Below, one piece after another: positions 37,801 to 46,672 of a DNA stretch of 64,000 bases. The translations under genes and the position numbers were made by a program. The stretch is from Bacteroidota bacterium (GTDB lineage Bacteria; Bacteroidota; Bacteroidia; Cytophagales; Cyclobacteriaceae): NCBI GenBank assembly GCA_022571715.1, contig JACZXH010000004.1:1-64000 (forward strand). The letters run 5' to 3'. Every line of letters begins with the position of its first letter. Position 1 is the stretch's first letter. The notes beneath the pieces are model-generated. The model did no database searches and was not told the origin of the DNA. It worked only from the letters and a program-made list of their open reading frames with translations.

Positions 37801-37954
37801 TTCCAGGATAAAGTGTAAGTATTTGCATTGCGGATTTTTTGTATTCTGGTAGTATATCGACCGGCATCTTCGAAATAGATACTGCGCTGATAATCACCAC
37901 TATTATTGCCATAACAACAATGAGATACGGATTTTTAAATGAAAGTTTAATCAT
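34850..37954 (-). CDS. RND-family efflux pump, inner-membrane subunit
   Basis: A 1034-residue proton-driven exporter, full length for the AcrB/CusA superfamily. It begins with the TM1 helix (NPYLIVVMAIIVVIISAVSI), then MPVDILPEYKKSAMQILTLYPGMPAEVVEKDIT, a start shared with the HME and HAE families. In TM4 the conserved pattern is LGLIVDNAIVVLENTDRHLEMG, with one of the two Asp of AcrB replaced by Asn. Two large periplasmic loops are present. The substrate is not decided: the first residues resemble metal pumps, but no Met-ladder of CusA type was identified. It is the first gene of the pump operon and lies 252 bp downstream of a small His/Cys-containing secreted protein. Confidence 0.93.
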   Translation of the reverse strand: MIKLSFKNPYLIVVMAIIVVIISAVSISKMPVDILPEYKKSAMQILTLYPGMPAEVVEKDITSRMERWTGQSEGIERQTSKSMLGVSIVQNHFREDIDAATAMSNTSSFAMSDMFYLPPGTLPPMVMPYDPTANIPLALLAVSSETRSGKELYDLSYFDLRNMLGGIPGIIAPAAFGGTSRRIYIYVEPDKLEAYGLSQTDILAAIQKNTTLIPSGIARIGNLEYGVNAKGMIQDVKDFNDIIIKYENGAPVYVKDIGWAEDAGVIQTNIARVDGKRQVYLPIFKRPGANTIESVNAIRKAIPVLKERLPKDVNLNVVFDQSSYVQNSINGLRNAGLEGLLMVTIVLILFLGSFRSAFIAALILPLSVLFTFIGLYYLGYSINSMTLGGLALVLGLIVDNAIVVLENTDRHLEMGKKPTKAAMDAALEIAMPVLVTTLVIAAVFFPIAFLTGISKYLFSSLAVTVVIAMFGSYLFSLTLIPIAAAHLLREKLPKSGGKKPKPTLFGFMDKLIKSIRNRYIKTLESTLRFRWQVLAGALLFFAFSLYMAKNIGYELFPAMDVGQIIITVRLEPGTPLEETEKEVIKMEQMLRDELGDELNMIVSNIGVFYDLPAAYTPNSGTQDAFINVQLKEDHTTSTSEFVKRLRARFRQSFPGVEFSYNTGGIVTAALNEGLPSPIDIQIQGNSMYVANEIATRIRDTIMYIKGTRDTRILQRLNQPQLDINLDREKVAVMGLSAVDAIKNLVSGLNSSATFEKAFWIDESNGNHYFVGVTYPEYKIDNEHTIGNITVTSPNHSQPIPLRNFAEIKRSSAPTEINHLNLTRVTNVYVNVEDIDIGTVAAEIEKRIESMRSSFPEGYKVEIRGEIQSMKESFASLGLGLILAVVLIYLVIVPLFRSFRLPLVILLAVPFGLIGVIWMLLLTDTYMSIQALMGVIMMVGIIVAISNLLIDRINVLSKTTSNIHEAIISGAHDRFRPVIMTMLAAALGLTPLALGLQIGGEANVPLARAIIGGLMAALPVTLYIIPILYSFIAKK

Positions 37955-38206
37955 GGTTTCCTTTTGTTTCGTTTAATTCCTGAATTTGCAATTCAAGCCG
38001 CAGCAAAAAGCTGCACCAATAAAATAATAGTAATAAAATCAAAGAGTTTACAGGAAGATTCGGGCAATAGCATGCCTGTTTCCCGCTAGTGACGTATGAT
38101 GTGTGATGTTCCGGTTAAGCCACCTTAATTTTCGATCTTTACAAGGCAAATGGCACCAAGCTTGGACCGGATAAATCATGCCTGACACGTCACTGGCATA
38201 GATTAA
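37955..38206. promoter_or_regulatory. Leader/promoter region of the efflux operon with inverted repeat
   Basis: AGTGACGT at 38088-38095 and ACGTCACT at 38187-38194 form a perfect 8-bp inverted repeat in similar flanks (GCtAGTGACGT versus, on the other strand, GCcAGTGACGT), 91 bp apart. They could be paired operator half-sites or just a loose hairpin. No gene is visible. Confidence 0.35.
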
Positions 38207-38590
38207 TCATACAGGGGGAGCGCGAAGTAAGTGACTCGAAGGCGGAGGCCCTGAATGGCACTTCGGGTCCGGTAATGGAAAAATAATAGATTCTGGTAAA
38301 TCAATCTCAGTCAGTTCCAGCAACGTTGCATCAACCACAGGTGCTTGAACCGAACAAATCAATTTATCGTTAAGGGGTAACTGGTAATCGTCTGCATTAA
38401 CAGAAAATTTGTAGCAATCCATCGGAGGCCAAAAGCTTGTCTCTTTGCACAACCTTCTTTGTTCACACGGACTTATTTCACCCGGTGCGTGGTGGGTATG
38501 CCCCATTGGATGAGCCATACAAATTAATTGATAAGGCAAAAGCATCATCAACGTAACGCTCAAAAGGAATATGGACCTGCCTCGTTGCAT
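38207..38590 (-). CDS. Small His/Cys-containing secreted protein upstream of efflux operon
   Basis: A 127-residue product with a signal peptide (IFLLSVTLMMLLPYQLICMAHP) and a mature region that begins with a His/Met-rich patch, HPMGHTHHAPGEISPCEQRRLC, typical of metal-binding or metal-sensing periplasmic proteins. Four Cys remain in the mature part (SPCEQRRLC, DCYKF, LICSV, PKCHS). It is on the same strand and directly upstream of the RND operon. Small proteins of this kind often precede heavy-metal efflux genes in Bacteroidota, so a role in copper/silver or another soft metal is inferred. I cannot name a family. Confidence 0.7.
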   Translation of the reverse strand: MQRGRSIFLLSVTLMMLLPYQLICMAHPMGHTHHAPGEISPCEQRRLCKETSFWPPMDCYKFSVNADDYQLPLNDKLICSVQAPVVDATLLELTEIDLPESIIFPLPDPKCHSGPPPSSHLLRAPPV

Positions 38591-38817
38591 ACGGTTGCGA
38601 AGTTACTCTTTTTAGAGACTTTTAAATACAAAATCTACCCATTTTGCACAATGGCTTGCTTATCTGCCAGGGTAAGCATGTTCATCTATGCCTTAAGGAG
38701 CAAAACTCCACTGCACACATTTTGGTAGCTAACATTTTGTTATTTGATTGAAAAAAGGAATTAACGAATTGTGCCTATGTTCCATGCTTGGGATCTCCCA
38801 TCACCACTCCTACTGTC

Positions 38818-38838
38818 ATCTCGAACTCAGTTAGAGAT
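38818..38838. repeat. REP-like near-palindrome
   Basis: ATCTC-G-AACT-C-AGTT-A-GAGAT: nine pairs with one mismatch around a single central base. Short hairpins of the type TGTCATCTCGAACnnAGTnAGAGAT are frequent dispersed repeats in Bacteroidota genomes, and the context here (TACTGTC upstream) agrees. Only one copy is in this window. Confidence 0.4.
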
Positions 38839-39139
38839 ATTTATCATAAAGTAAGAATTTGGAATAGTAGCACATTTTAAAATCTGGCCATCAAAATTGG
38901 CTCTGAGAAGGATGAAGATTAAATATTAACCAATCAAGTTCATCGCTATATGCAAATTTCGTCTTTATGGCGCAATAATTTACCATTGCTAATTTCCAAC
39001 CCGCGAATAATTTCCAAAAACTGTAACATTTGTAATATATAATATAAGAGCACTGTAAGGTCATAAAATATAAATTTTTCATAATTAGAAAAACAGATTT
39101 ATATGATGTAATAAAATGAAATGAAACTGGTCAAATTTA

Positions 39140-39147
39140 TATCTTTG
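39140..39147 (+). promoter_or_regulatory. Bacteroidota-type -7 promoter element of tyrS
   Basis: TATCTTTG matches the Bacteroidota -7 consensus TAnnTTTG exactly, 24 bp before the tyrS ATG. A convincing -33 TTTG partner was not seen at the normal distance. Confidence 0.5.
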
Positions 39148-39171
39148 CACCTTTATTAAACAGGATTCTGG

Positions 39172-40458
39172 ATGACTGATTTTATCAGGGAATTGCAATG
39201 GCGGGGCATGATTCACGACATGACGCCAGGAACAGAAGAACAGCTTCGCAAAGAAATGACATCTGCCTATATTGGTTTTGACCCTACTGCCCCTTCGCTG
39301 CATATCGGTAACCTTGCCACCATCATGCTACTCATGCATTTTCAACAGGCAGGCCACAAACCCTTTGCGCTTGTTGGTGGCGCCACGGGGATGGTTGGTG
39401 ATCCGTCAGGCAAATCAGAAGAACGAAACCTGCTTGATGAAGAAACCTTACGCATAAATCAGGCTGGAGTAAGGAAGCAGCTCGAAAAATTTCTCAATTT
39501 CGACTGTGGAGCCAATTCAGCTGTAATGGTAAATAACTATGACTGGTTCAAAAATATGGGCTACCTCGAATTTCTACGTGATGCCGGCAAGTACATCACG
39601 GTTAATTATATGATGGCCAAAGACTCTGTTAAATCCCGTCTTGAAACGGGATTGTCCTACACCGAATTTTCATATCAAATGCTCCAGGGGTATGATTTTT
39701 ACTATCTTTTTGCGCAGCATGGTGTAAAATTACAGATGGGCGGTTCGGACCAGTGGGGCAATATTACCACCGGAACCGAATATATCAGGCGTAAATCCGG
39801 AGGAGAAGCATACGCACTTACTACTCCTTTAATAACCAGGGCAGATGGCGCCAAATTCGGAAAGACTGAAAGCGGAAACGTATGGTTAGATCCGAAAATA
39901 ACCTCTCCATATCATTTTTATCAGTTCTGGCTCAATATAGCCGACGAAGACGCTAAAACGCTTATCCGTGTATTTACACTGCTTGACCAGGAAAAAATAA
40001 GCAACCTGATAAGACAACATGACGAAGATCCGCAAAAGAGAATATTGCAAAAAACGCTTGCCAAAGAAATTACAGTACGGGTGCATTCCCGACAGGAATA
40101 TGATAAAGCAGTTTCTGCTTCAAACATCCTTTTCGGTAAGTCAACTACTGAAGATCTTGGTAATATAGACGAAGACACCCTATTGAGTGTTTTCGAAGGC
40201 GTACCTCAGCAGTCAATATCAAGTAATGATTTAATAAAAGCATCTGATATTGCTGATTTACTGTCTGTTACAACTAGTGGATTAATATTCCAGTCGAAGG
40301 GAGAAGCACGCCGAATGATTAAAGGCGGAGGTGTATCTATTAACAAGATCAGGATAGAATCACCTGAGCAACGACCTGATTTTACTTTACTTCAGAACAA
40401 ATACCTGCTGGTTCAGAAGGGCAAAAAGAATTATTTTTTAATTAAAGTAGTACCGTAA
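39172..40458 (+). CDS. tyrS: Tyrosine--tRNA ligase
   Basis: A 428-residue class Ic aminoacyl-tRNA synthetase. The HIGH signature is [10 protein letters not shown] near residue 45, the tyrosine-binding segments are [18 protein letters not shown] and [14 protein letters not shown], and the KMSKS loop is [11 protein letters not shown]. The C-terminus ends with an S4-like RNA-binding domain ([22 protein letters not shown]). Length is normal. It begins with ATG preceded by GGATTCTGG. A perfect terminator hairpin lies 36 bp after the stop codon. Confidence 0.97.
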   Translation: MTDFIRELQWRGMIHDMTPGTEEQLRKEMTSAYIGFDPTAPSLHIGNLATIMLLMHFQQAGHKPFALVGGATGMVGDPSGKSEERNLLDEETLRINQAGVRKQLEKFLNFDCGANSAVMVNNYDWFKNMGYLEFLRDAGKYITVNYMMAKDSVKSRLETGLSYTEFSYQMLQGYDFYYLFAQHGVKLQMGGSDQWGNITTGTEYIRRKSGGEAYALTTPLITRADGAKFGKTESGNVWLDPKITSPYHFYQFWLNIADEDAKTLIRVFTLLDQEKISNLIRQHDEDPQKRILQKTLAKEITVRVHSRQEYDKAVSASNILFGKSTTEDLGNIDEDTLLSVFEGVPQQSISSNDLIKASDIADLLSVTTSGLIFQSKGEARRMIKGGGVSINKIRIESPEQRPDFTLLQNKYLLVQKGKKNYFLIKVVP

Positions 40459-40494
40459 TCAGAGCTAAAACTGTGATGCAAGGTTGGATAATAT

Positions 40495-40526
40495 TTCAAA
40501 AGCCCTCCATATGGGCGGCTTTTGAA
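40495..40526. terminator. Bidirectional Rho-independent terminator
   Basis: TTCAAAAGCC, 12-nt loop, GGCTTTTGAA: a perfect 10-bp stem between tyrS and a converging beta-barrel gene. The AAAA/TTTT flanks on the arms let it serve both strands. Confidence 0.85.
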
Positions 40527-40551
40527 TAGGTATTATAATATATTTAATTCC

Positions 40552-41181
40552 TTACTTAAACCGGAAGCCCGCAGACAGTTGAAATACCCCACTTTTAAGT
40601 TTTTCGACCGTGAGGCTTGTAGCACTCAGGTCGGATACACCCAGGTTATACCGAAAATCGAGTATCAGCTTACTGAATTCAACTCCAAGACCGAGAACCA
40701 CAGAGGTTCCCCCAGACTTAAACTCGTCTTTGATCGTTATAAGCGTACCAGTGTCAAATTCGTAATTTTCTTTGCCGTCGATCAGCGATTGGGTCAGAAT
40801 TCCATATTGAATCCCTGCCTGAAGGTTCAGTATTGGAGGCAAAATAAAGAACTTAGCTACCAGCGGTATATTAATGTAAGAGTTTTCAAGGTCCAGAAAT
40901 TGGCCCGGGTTGTTTATATCCTCAAATCGCACACCCTCAACCGAATAAACAACATCAGCCTGAACAGCTACCACGACAAACTTAACTCCTAGAAAAATTC
41001 CTGCATGCCAGCCAGTAAAACTCTTAATACTTGACACACTGGAGACATCTTCAAAACTTTTAATATTAGAAAAATTCAAACCACCCTTCACACCAAATCG
41101 AATTAACTGGGCATTCGAACCAGTCGCTAATAACAAGCATACTCCAACAATTGCTACAGCAAGAACTTTTTTCATAATCAT
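40552..41181 (-). CDS. Outer-membrane beta-barrel protein (PorT-like fold)
   Basis: A 209-residue protein with a signal peptide (KKVLAVAIVGVCLLLATGSNAQ) and a pattern of amphipathic strands: LIRFGVKGGLNFSNIKSF, GWHAGIFLGVKFVVVAVQADVVYSVEGVRF, and final strands FSKLILDFRYNLGVSD and SGVFQLSAGFRFK, ending in an aromatic/charged residue as barrels do. This is the usual layout of the PorT-type outer membrane beta-barrel domain common in Bacteroidota. ATG at 41175 is an equally good start. No function beyond outer-membrane location can be given. Confidence 0.85.
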   Translation of the reverse strand: MIMKKVLAVAIVGVCLLLATGSNAQLIRFGVKGGLNFSNIKSFEDVSSVSSIKSFTGWHAGIFLGVKFVVVAVQADVVYSVEGVRFEDINNPGQFLDLENSYINIPLVAKFFILPPILNLQAGIQYGILTQSLIDGKENYEFDTGTLITIKDEFKSGGTSVVLGLGVEFSKLILDFRYNLGVSDLSATSLTVEKLKSGVFQLSAGFRFK

Positions 41182-41241
41182 ATTATTTTGTAAGTAAAAG
41201 ATTTATTTTCTATTGAATATCCAAATTACTAAAAATGTAAC

Positions 41242-41793
41242 CTAATCGATACCAAATTCCGGATTTTTACCTTTGATTCCTCTGAAAAAGTGCAATATAA
41301 ATTCAATGTCTTTATTGAAATCACTGCTTGTATAAAACGGTTCCGAGATACTGGTTTCTTTTTTGGAATAATCAAAACCGACCATTACGATAGGCACCCG
41401 GGCTTTTTTTGCTATATAATAAAACCCTGTACGCAAAGATTTTACTTTTTTGCGCGTACCCTCCGGAGCAAGCGCCAGCACAAAATGATCGTGTTTATTA
41501 AATATTTCGACTACATTATCCACCATGTTGGTTTTTTTTGTCCGTTCAACCGGATATCCACCCAGGGCACGAAAAATCCAGCCGTAGGGAAACCTGAATA
41601 ACTCTTTTTTGCCAAGGTACCGAGCTCTGGACATCCCAGTTACACTTCTGCTGATCACGCTTAAAAAAAAATCATGATAACTGGTATGGGGTGCAATGAT
41701 AATGATGAACTTATCAATATGTGATGGAAAAGCCCCGCGTAGTTTCCACTTCATAAGTTTGTAATAAATAAATTTTAAAAGGCGACTAACCAT
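41242..41793 (-). CDS. 1-acyl-glycerol-3-phosphate acyltransferase-like protein
   Basis: A 183-residue PlsC-family protein. The catalytic HX4D motif is HTSYHD (IIIAPHTSYHDFFLSV, near residue 35), the ligand motif APEGTRKKVKSLRTGFYYIAKKARVPIVMVGF has the expected EGTR, and a helix before the domain is hydrophobic enough for membrane association. It is shorter than classical PlsC (about 240) and resembles the small Bacteroidota variants annotated as 1-acyl-sn-glycerol-3-phosphate acyltransferase. It starts 16 bp after hutU, so the two are likely cotranscribed, an odd combination of histidine breakdown and lipid acylation. The acyl acceptor is unknown. Confidence 0.85.
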   Translation of the reverse strand: MVSRLLKFIYYKLMKWKLRGAFPSHIDKFIIIIAPHTSYHDFFLSVISRSVTGMSRARYLGKKELFRFPYGWIFRALGGYPVERTKKTNMVDNVVEIFNKHDHFVLALAPEGTRKKVKSLRTGFYYIAKKARVPIVMVGFDYSKKETSISEPFYTSSDFNKDIEFILHFFRGIKGKNPEFGID

Positions 41794-41809
41794 AAACGGT
41801 TTATTCAGG

Positions 41810-43825
41810 TTAGAAAAGGCCGGAAATCAATGCATCATCGGCATTAAATGGCAGGGTGATCTCCAGACCTGGTGATCTCTCCATTTCCCGTTTAGCAGTT
41901 TCATTAGCGCCGGCATTTCTTGCCCAGCTTCTTCTTGCTATTCCATTGTTCACATCGAAGAATAACATCTGTTCCAGCCGTTTCTCTGCTTCTGCCGAGC
42001 CGTCAAGCACCAGACCGAAACCACCATTGATCACTTCTCCCCATCCTACGCCTCCACCATTATGGATCGACACCCACGTAGCTCCCCTGAAGCTATCACC
42101 AATAACATTATGAATAGCCATATCGGCCGAAAACGAAGATCCGTCGTATATATCGGATGTTTCCCTGAACGGAGAATCGGTTGCTGAAACATCGTGATGG
42201 TCCCGGCCCAGTATCACCATTCCGATTTCTCCAGCTGCCACTGCTTTATTGAAGGCTTTTGCAATCCGGATTCGCCCTTCTGCATCAGCATAAAGGATCC
42301 TGGCCTGCGAGCCCACCACCAGATTGTTTTCTTGAGCAGCTTTGATCCATCGAATATTATCATCCAATTGAAGCCGGATACTCTCAGGTGCGCTTTCAAT
42401 CATTGATTCCAATTCGATTACAGCAAGGTTATCAGTAAACTCAAGGTCTGATTCCTTGCCACTTGAACATACCCAGCGGAATGGTCCGAACCCGTAATCA
42501 AAGCACACAGGTCCCATGATATCCTGTACATAGGAAGGGTATCTGAATGTAACGCCATCCGCAGACATTATATCGGCACCTGCCCGAGAAGCTTCAAGTA
42601 AAAAAGCATTTCCGTAGTCAAAGAAATACATGCCTTTTTCCGTATGCTTATTGATAGCGTCTGTCTGGCGTATAAGCGATTCCCGCACGGCGTTTTGGAA
42701 TCCATCCGGATCATCCGTCATCATCCGGTTAGCCTCTACATATGATAAATCGACCGGATAGTATCCACCCGACCAGGGATTGTGAAGTGACGTCTGATCT
42801 GAGCCCATATCCACGTAAATTTCTTCTTCATCCAGTTTCTCCCACAGGTTCACAATATTGCCCACATACGTGATTGATACTACATCTTTATTTTCCTTTG
42901 CATTGTACACGCGGTCGATCACGCGGTCAAGTTCATCATATATCTCATCTACCCACCCCTGGCTATGTCGTTTATAGGCTGCTTTTGGGTTTATTTCGGC
43001 GATCACGGTAATAAAACCGGAAATACTACCCGCCTTTGGCTGTGCGCCGCTCATACCGCCAAGTCCCGAACTTACAAACAGTTTACCTTCCGGTTGTTCG
43101 CTAGCTTTCAATATTTTTCTTTTTGCATTCAGCAGGGTGATGGTGGTACCGTGTACAATTCCCTGCGGACCAATATACATATATGATCCGGCAGTCATCT
43201 GACCATATTGCGTAACGCCCAGTGCATTATACCGCTCCAATTCGTCCCGCGAAGAATAATTAGGGACCATCATTCCATTAGTTACAACTACTCGCGGCGC
43301 CTCCCTGTGCGATGGAAAAAGCCCCATCGGATGCCCCGAATACATGTGCAACGTCTGTTCATCCGTCATGGTAGCCAGATACTTCATTGTGAGCAGGTAT
43401 TGCGCCCAGTTTTGAAATACTGCGCCATTGCCTCCGTAGGTAATCAGTTCATGAGGATGCTGTGCTACATCAGGGTTCAGGTTATTCTGGATCATGAGCA
43501 TGATCGCAGCAGCCTGCAGGGACTGGTACGGGTATTCATCAACAGGCCTGGCGTACATCTCGTACTCAGGCCTGAACCGGTGCATGTAGATCCTCCCGAA
43601 ATCTTCAAGCTCTCTAACAAATTCCGGTGCCAGAACATGGTGATGCCGGGGATGAAAATAACGTAATGCATTCTTTATAGCTAGTTTCTTTTCATTGGTA
43701 TTAAGTATGTCTTTTCTCCTGGGAGCGTGATTTACAGAAGTATCATATGATTTTAATTCCGGAAGCTTCTCAGGAATCCCCTTTAGTATTTCTTCCTGGA
43801 ATGAAAGTTGTGTTTGTGTTTCCAT
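41810..43825 (-). CDS. hutU: Urocanate hydratase
   Basis: Urocanase adds water to urocanate, the second step of histidine degradation, with tightly bound NAD+. The 671-residue protein carries the family's landmarks: YGGNGAVFQNWAQY, the glycine-rich VSSGLGGMSGAQPKAG, GSDQTSLHNPWSGGYYPVDL, and the C-terminal GRDHHDVSATDSPFRETSDIYDGS and WVSIHNGGGVGWGEVINGGFG. It is longer than the ~555-residue proteobacterial form because of an extended N-terminus (METQTQLSFQEEILKGIPEKLPELK), as in the long form seen in Bacteroidota. hutH, hutI and hutG are not in this window. Confidence 0.96.
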   Translation of the reverse strand: METQTQLSFQEEILKGIPEKLPELKSYDTSVNHAPRRKDILNTNEKKLAIKNALRYFHPRHHHVLAPEFVRELEDFGRIYMHRFRPEYEMYARPVDEYPYQSLQAAAIMLMIQNNLNPDVAQHPHELITYGGNGAVFQNWAQYLLTMKYLATMTDEQTLHMYSGHPMGLFPSHREAPRVVVTNGMMVPNYSSRDELERYNALGVTQYGQMTAGSYMYIGPQGIVHGTTITLLNAKRKILKASEQPEGKLFVSSGLGGMSGAQPKAGSISGFITVIAEINPKAAYKRHSQGWVDEIYDELDRVIDRVYNAKENKDVVSITYVGNIVNLWEKLDEEEIYVDMGSDQTSLHNPWSGGYYPVDLSYVEANRMMTDDPDGFQNAVRESLIRQTDAINKHTEKGMYFFDYGNAFLLEASRAGADIMSADGVTFRYPSYVQDIMGPVCFDYGFGPFRWVCSSGKESDLEFTDNLAVIELESMIESAPESIRLQLDDNIRWIKAAQENNLVVGSQARILYADAEGRIRIAKAFNKAVAAGEIGMVILGRDHHDVSATDSPFRETSDIYDGSSFSADMAIHNVIGDSFRGATWVSIHNGGGVGWGEVINGGFGLVLDGSAEAEKRLEQMLFFDVNNGIARRSWARNAGANETAKREMERSPGLEITLPFNADDALISGLF

Positions 43826-44037
43826 GGTAATTACTAAATATAAAACTACCCCACAGTCAATTCAGATACTATCTGTGTAAACATTCTGAGCATCAAACTA
43901 TGCAGTCTTATTTACACGGCTAAATTAATAATTATTTCCTGTGATAACACTGAAATTTCAATGTGCATCGTTCATAATTAATATATCTTCACATTGACGT
44001 GAACAAAAATAATTATTCAGATTCATCATTCACGATG

Positions 44038-44790
44038 TTACTTTATTAAATTATTCTCAATGATTTTTTTTCCGGCTTTATACCCGATAGTGAATATTTT
44101 ATCAGCCTTGTTTAACTCAAAACCTCCAAATTTTTTTAATTCAGATGGTTCAATCAAGATATTACAAAGCGGTTTTGAGATTTTTACATTTCCATTTATA
44201 GCCATGAGCATAGTCCGTTCAATCAGTGTTTTAAATCCTCTTCTCTCGTAATTATCATCAATCGGGTTGCAGTGTGAACCTATAATAAAATCAGTGCGGG
44301 ATGTCAGTGGCTGAGCAGGAAGGTTGTTCAATATACCTCCGTCTATATAAAGGTTCCCATTGAATTGTACTGGGTTAAATACGACGGGAATGCAACTAGA
44401 GCACAAAATCGGCATTATCAATTCCCCCGAATCAAAATATTCTGTTATTCCCTTTTTTAAGTTTGTAACTGCAATAATCAATGGGATTTTAAGTGCCGAA
44501 AAGTTGTTTTCCGGAAGTAATTCGGCTAGCAGGTCTCCGATTTTATCCATATTCAGCATCCCCTGCATTGACCACGATGGCCTCAGTATTTTAAAAAAGC
44601 GCGTTGAGATGATCTTCTCTAAAATAAATTCAGGCCGATAGCCGTGACTGTATAATGCGCCGATCATGGCACCCGCGCTGGTACCTGAAATAATGCTTAT
44701 CCGTATATTATTTTCTTCGAACGCCTTTAATATACCTAGGTGTGCGATGCACCGGATTCCTCCACCCGATAACGCCAGCCCGATATTCAT
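44038..44790 (-). CDS. Patatin-like phospholipase
   Basis: A 250-residue serine hydrolase. The glycine-rich oxyanion loop LALSGGGIRCIAHLG, the nucleophile GTSAGAMIGALYSHG (Ser of GxSxG near residue 39) and the catalytic Asp in YIDGGILNNLP make the Ser-Asp dyad of patatins. No signal peptide, so it acts in the cytoplasm or on the inner membrane face. It is 18 bp beyond an MBL-fold hydrolase gene. Likely substrate: a phospholipid or lipid ester; not decided by the sequence. Confidence 0.92.
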   Translation of the reverse strand: MNIGLALSGGGIRCIAHLGILKAFEENNIRISIISGTSAGAMIGALYSHGYRPEFILEKIISTRFFKILRPSWSMQGMLNMDKIGDLLAELLPENNFSALKIPLIIAVTNLKKGITEYFDSGELIMPILCSSCIPVVFNPVQFNGNLYIDGGILNNLPAQPLTSRTDFIIGSHCNPIDDNYERRGFKTLIERTMLMAINGNVKISKPLCNILIEPSELKKFGGFELNKADKIFTIGYKAGKKIIENNLIK

Positions 44791-44808
44791 ATATACGATT
44801 GAGACATT

Positions 44809-45651
44809 TCAGATAATGTCCTGTAGCTTAAACACCTGGTCAAGTCGTACACCTTTTTCTGTATGTTTTACCGTGCAGCACTCGTTTATCGGATCGTGTT
44901 CCAGAAAAAGGATATACCCTTTATCCGCCGCTTCATCAAGAAACACTTTTTTTTCAGCCATTGTTATCAACGGGCGGGTATCGTAACCCATCACATATGA
45001 CAATTGTATATGGCCGGCTGAAGGAAGCATGTCTGCAATAAATACTATTGTCTGGTCTTTGTACCGGATCATGGGAAGCATCTGTTTGTCCGTGTGACCA
45101 TCTGCAAAGATCACTTCTATATTTTCAAACCCGGATTTTCCGCTAAGGGGTATAAATTCCAGATGACCACTTTCCTGTATAGGTATAATATTTTCCTGGA
45201 GAAAAGAGGCTTTTTCCCTTGGATTCGGATCGGTGGCCCACTTCCAGTGACTCTCATTACTCCAGTAAATTGCATTCCTGAATGTAAGCACTGAAGTTTT
45301 CTCTTCATCATATTTTATGCTACCTCCGCAATGATCGAAGTGCAAATGGGTAAGAAACATGTCGGTAACATCATCTGCCGTAAAACCTGCAGAATGAAGC
45401 GATTTTTCAAGACTGTCATCCCCATGCAGATAGTAATAGCTGAAAAACTTTTCACTTTGCTTTTTTCCAAGGCCATTATCAATCAGGATCAGGTGGTCCC
45501 CATCTTCTACAAGGAGACAACGCATCGCCCATGTACACAAATTGTTTTCATCAGCTGGATTTGTTCGCTGCCATAAGGATTTTGGAACCACCCCAAACAT
45601 AGCGCCTCCATCGAGTTTGAAAAATCCAGTATTAATTGCATGAAGATTCAT
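44809..45651 (-). CDS. MBL-fold metallo-hydrolase
   Basis: A 280-residue zinc hydrolase. ATG 45651 was preferred over an in-frame TTG 14 codons upstream because MNLHAINTGFFKLDGGAMFG is the usual family beginning. Zinc motifs: HLHFDHCGG near residue 105 (HxHxDH), a later His in FADGHTDKQM, and the last His in FLEHDP, separated by an Asp in VFIADM. The sequence resembles the family that includes quorum-quenching lactonases and methyl parathion hydrolase-like enzymes. It lies between accA and the patatin gene, in one probable operon. Substrate unknown. Confidence 0.9.
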   Translation of the reverse strand: MNLHAINTGFFKLDGGAMFGVVPKSLWQRTNPADENNLCTWAMRCLLVEDGDHLILIDNGLGKKQSEKFFSYYYLHGDDSLEKSLHSAGFTADDVTDMFLTHLHFDHCGGSIKYDEEKTSVLTFRNAIYWSNESHWKWATDPNPREKASFLQENIIPIQESGHLEFIPLSGKSGFENIEVIFADGHTDKQMLPMIRYKDQTIVFIADMLPSAGHIQLSYVMGYDTRPLITMAEKKVFLDEAADKGYILFLEHDPINECCTVKHTEKGVRLDQVFKLQDII

Positions 45652-45721
45652 TCCATTGAATTTTAAGTGTAAATCCTCAGAACGGATTCGCAAGAGGCCA
45701 TTATATTTTTAAATCAGTACG

Positions 45722-46672
45722 TTACTTTTCTTTCTCAATGCCTATTTGAAAGAACTTTTCCATTCGCATTTCAATGCGTTTGTCCGGATTCATTTTTTCC
45801 AGTTCGCTGATAGTATTCAAGATTACCTTTTTCAATTCATTTGCCATGGCAGGTACATCGGTATGTGCTCCACCCAGAGGTTCTGGAATTATCTCGTCTA
45901 TAATACCAAAAGATTTCATGTCCGTAGCAGTCAGCTTCAGTGCCTGGGCAGCCTGTTCTTTAAACTCCCAGCTACGCCATAAAATACTTGAACACGATTC
46001 CGGAGAGATCACTGAATACCACGTATTTTCGAGCATGAAGATCTTATCACCTATGGCAATACCCAACGCACCTCCCGAAGCCCCTTCTCCAATTATGATG
46101 CAGATCACGGGAACTTTCAGCATAAACATTTCCTTCAGGTTCCGTGCAATTGCTTCTCCCTGACCTCGTTCTTCAGCTTCTATTCCAGGAAATGCCCCAG
46201 GCGTATCAATCAGTGTTACTATCGGTTTTTTGAATTTTTCTGCCAACTTCATAAGTCTCAGCGCTTTTCGGTAACCTTCCGGGTTAGCCATCCCGAAATT
46301 ACGCATCTGCCGCTGTTTGGTATTTCTTCCTTTTTGCTGGCCGATCAGCATCATCGTTTTCCCATCCACTTTGCCAAACCCGCCAATCATGGCCTTATCA
46401 TCTTTAACAGACCGGTCACCGTGCAATTCAATAAAATCATGCGTGATCAGGTATATGTAATCCAGCGTATAAGGTCTGTCCGGGTGTCTTGAAACCTGTA
46501 CTCGCTGCCACCTCGTTAAGTTTTTGAACGTATCCGTTTTCAGTGAAATTATTTCATTTTCCAGTCTCTCTATGGCGCTTTTGATGTCTGTATTTGTTTC
46601 GCTGGCAATTTTCTTCATATCTGCCAGTTTTTCTTCAAGTTCCGCTATGGGTTTTTCGAAATCCAATAACAT
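45722..46672 (-). CDS. accA: Acetyl-CoA carboxylase carboxyltransferase subunit alpha
   Basis: AccA is one half of the carboxyltransferase that makes malonyl-CoA for fatty acid synthesis. The 316-residue protein has the coiled N-terminal arm ([19 protein letters not shown]), the biotin-transfer region [20 protein letters not shown], and [25 protein letters not shown] with [15 protein letters not shown] and [18 protein letters not shown], all diagnostic of AccA. It has normal length. It is followed 70 bp downstream by the MBL hydrolase and the patatin gene, so fatty-acid metabolism may be shared in this cluster. Confidence 0.97.
   Translation of the reverse strand: MLLDFEKPIAELEEKLADMKKIASETNTDIKSAIERLENEIISLKTDTFKNLTRWQRVQVSRHPDRPYTLDYIYLITHDFIELHGDRSVKDDKAMIGGFGKVDGKTMMLIGQQKGRNTKQRQMRNFGMANPEGYRKALRLMKLAEKFKKPIVTLIDTPGAFPGIEAEERGQGEAIARNLKEMFMLKVPVICIIIGEGASGGALGIAIGDKIFMLENTWYSVISPESCSSILWRSWEFKEQAAQALKLTATDMKSFGIIDEIIPEPLGGAHTDVPAMANELKKVILNTISELEKMNPDKRIEMRMEKFFQIGIEKEK

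Larger units (their letters stand above)
38591..39171. other. 581-bp intergenic region upstream of tyrS
   Basis: The region is AT-rich and contains no convincing ORF. Its right end holds the tyrS promoter (39140-39147) and a 21-nt palindrome is at 38818-38838. The first ~60 bp should contain the promoter of the minus-strand gene at 38590. Nothing else was recognised. Confidence 0.5.

Noticed and set aside
38891-39082. 63-codon minus-strand frame in the tyrS upstream region
   Set aside because: AT-rich, low-complexity translation without motif or ribosome site.
39082-39171. T-box or other tRNA-sensing leader before tyrS
   Set aside because: No specifier-loop or antiterminator structure; only a promoter-like TAnnTTTG was found, and T-boxes are not typical of Bacteroidota.
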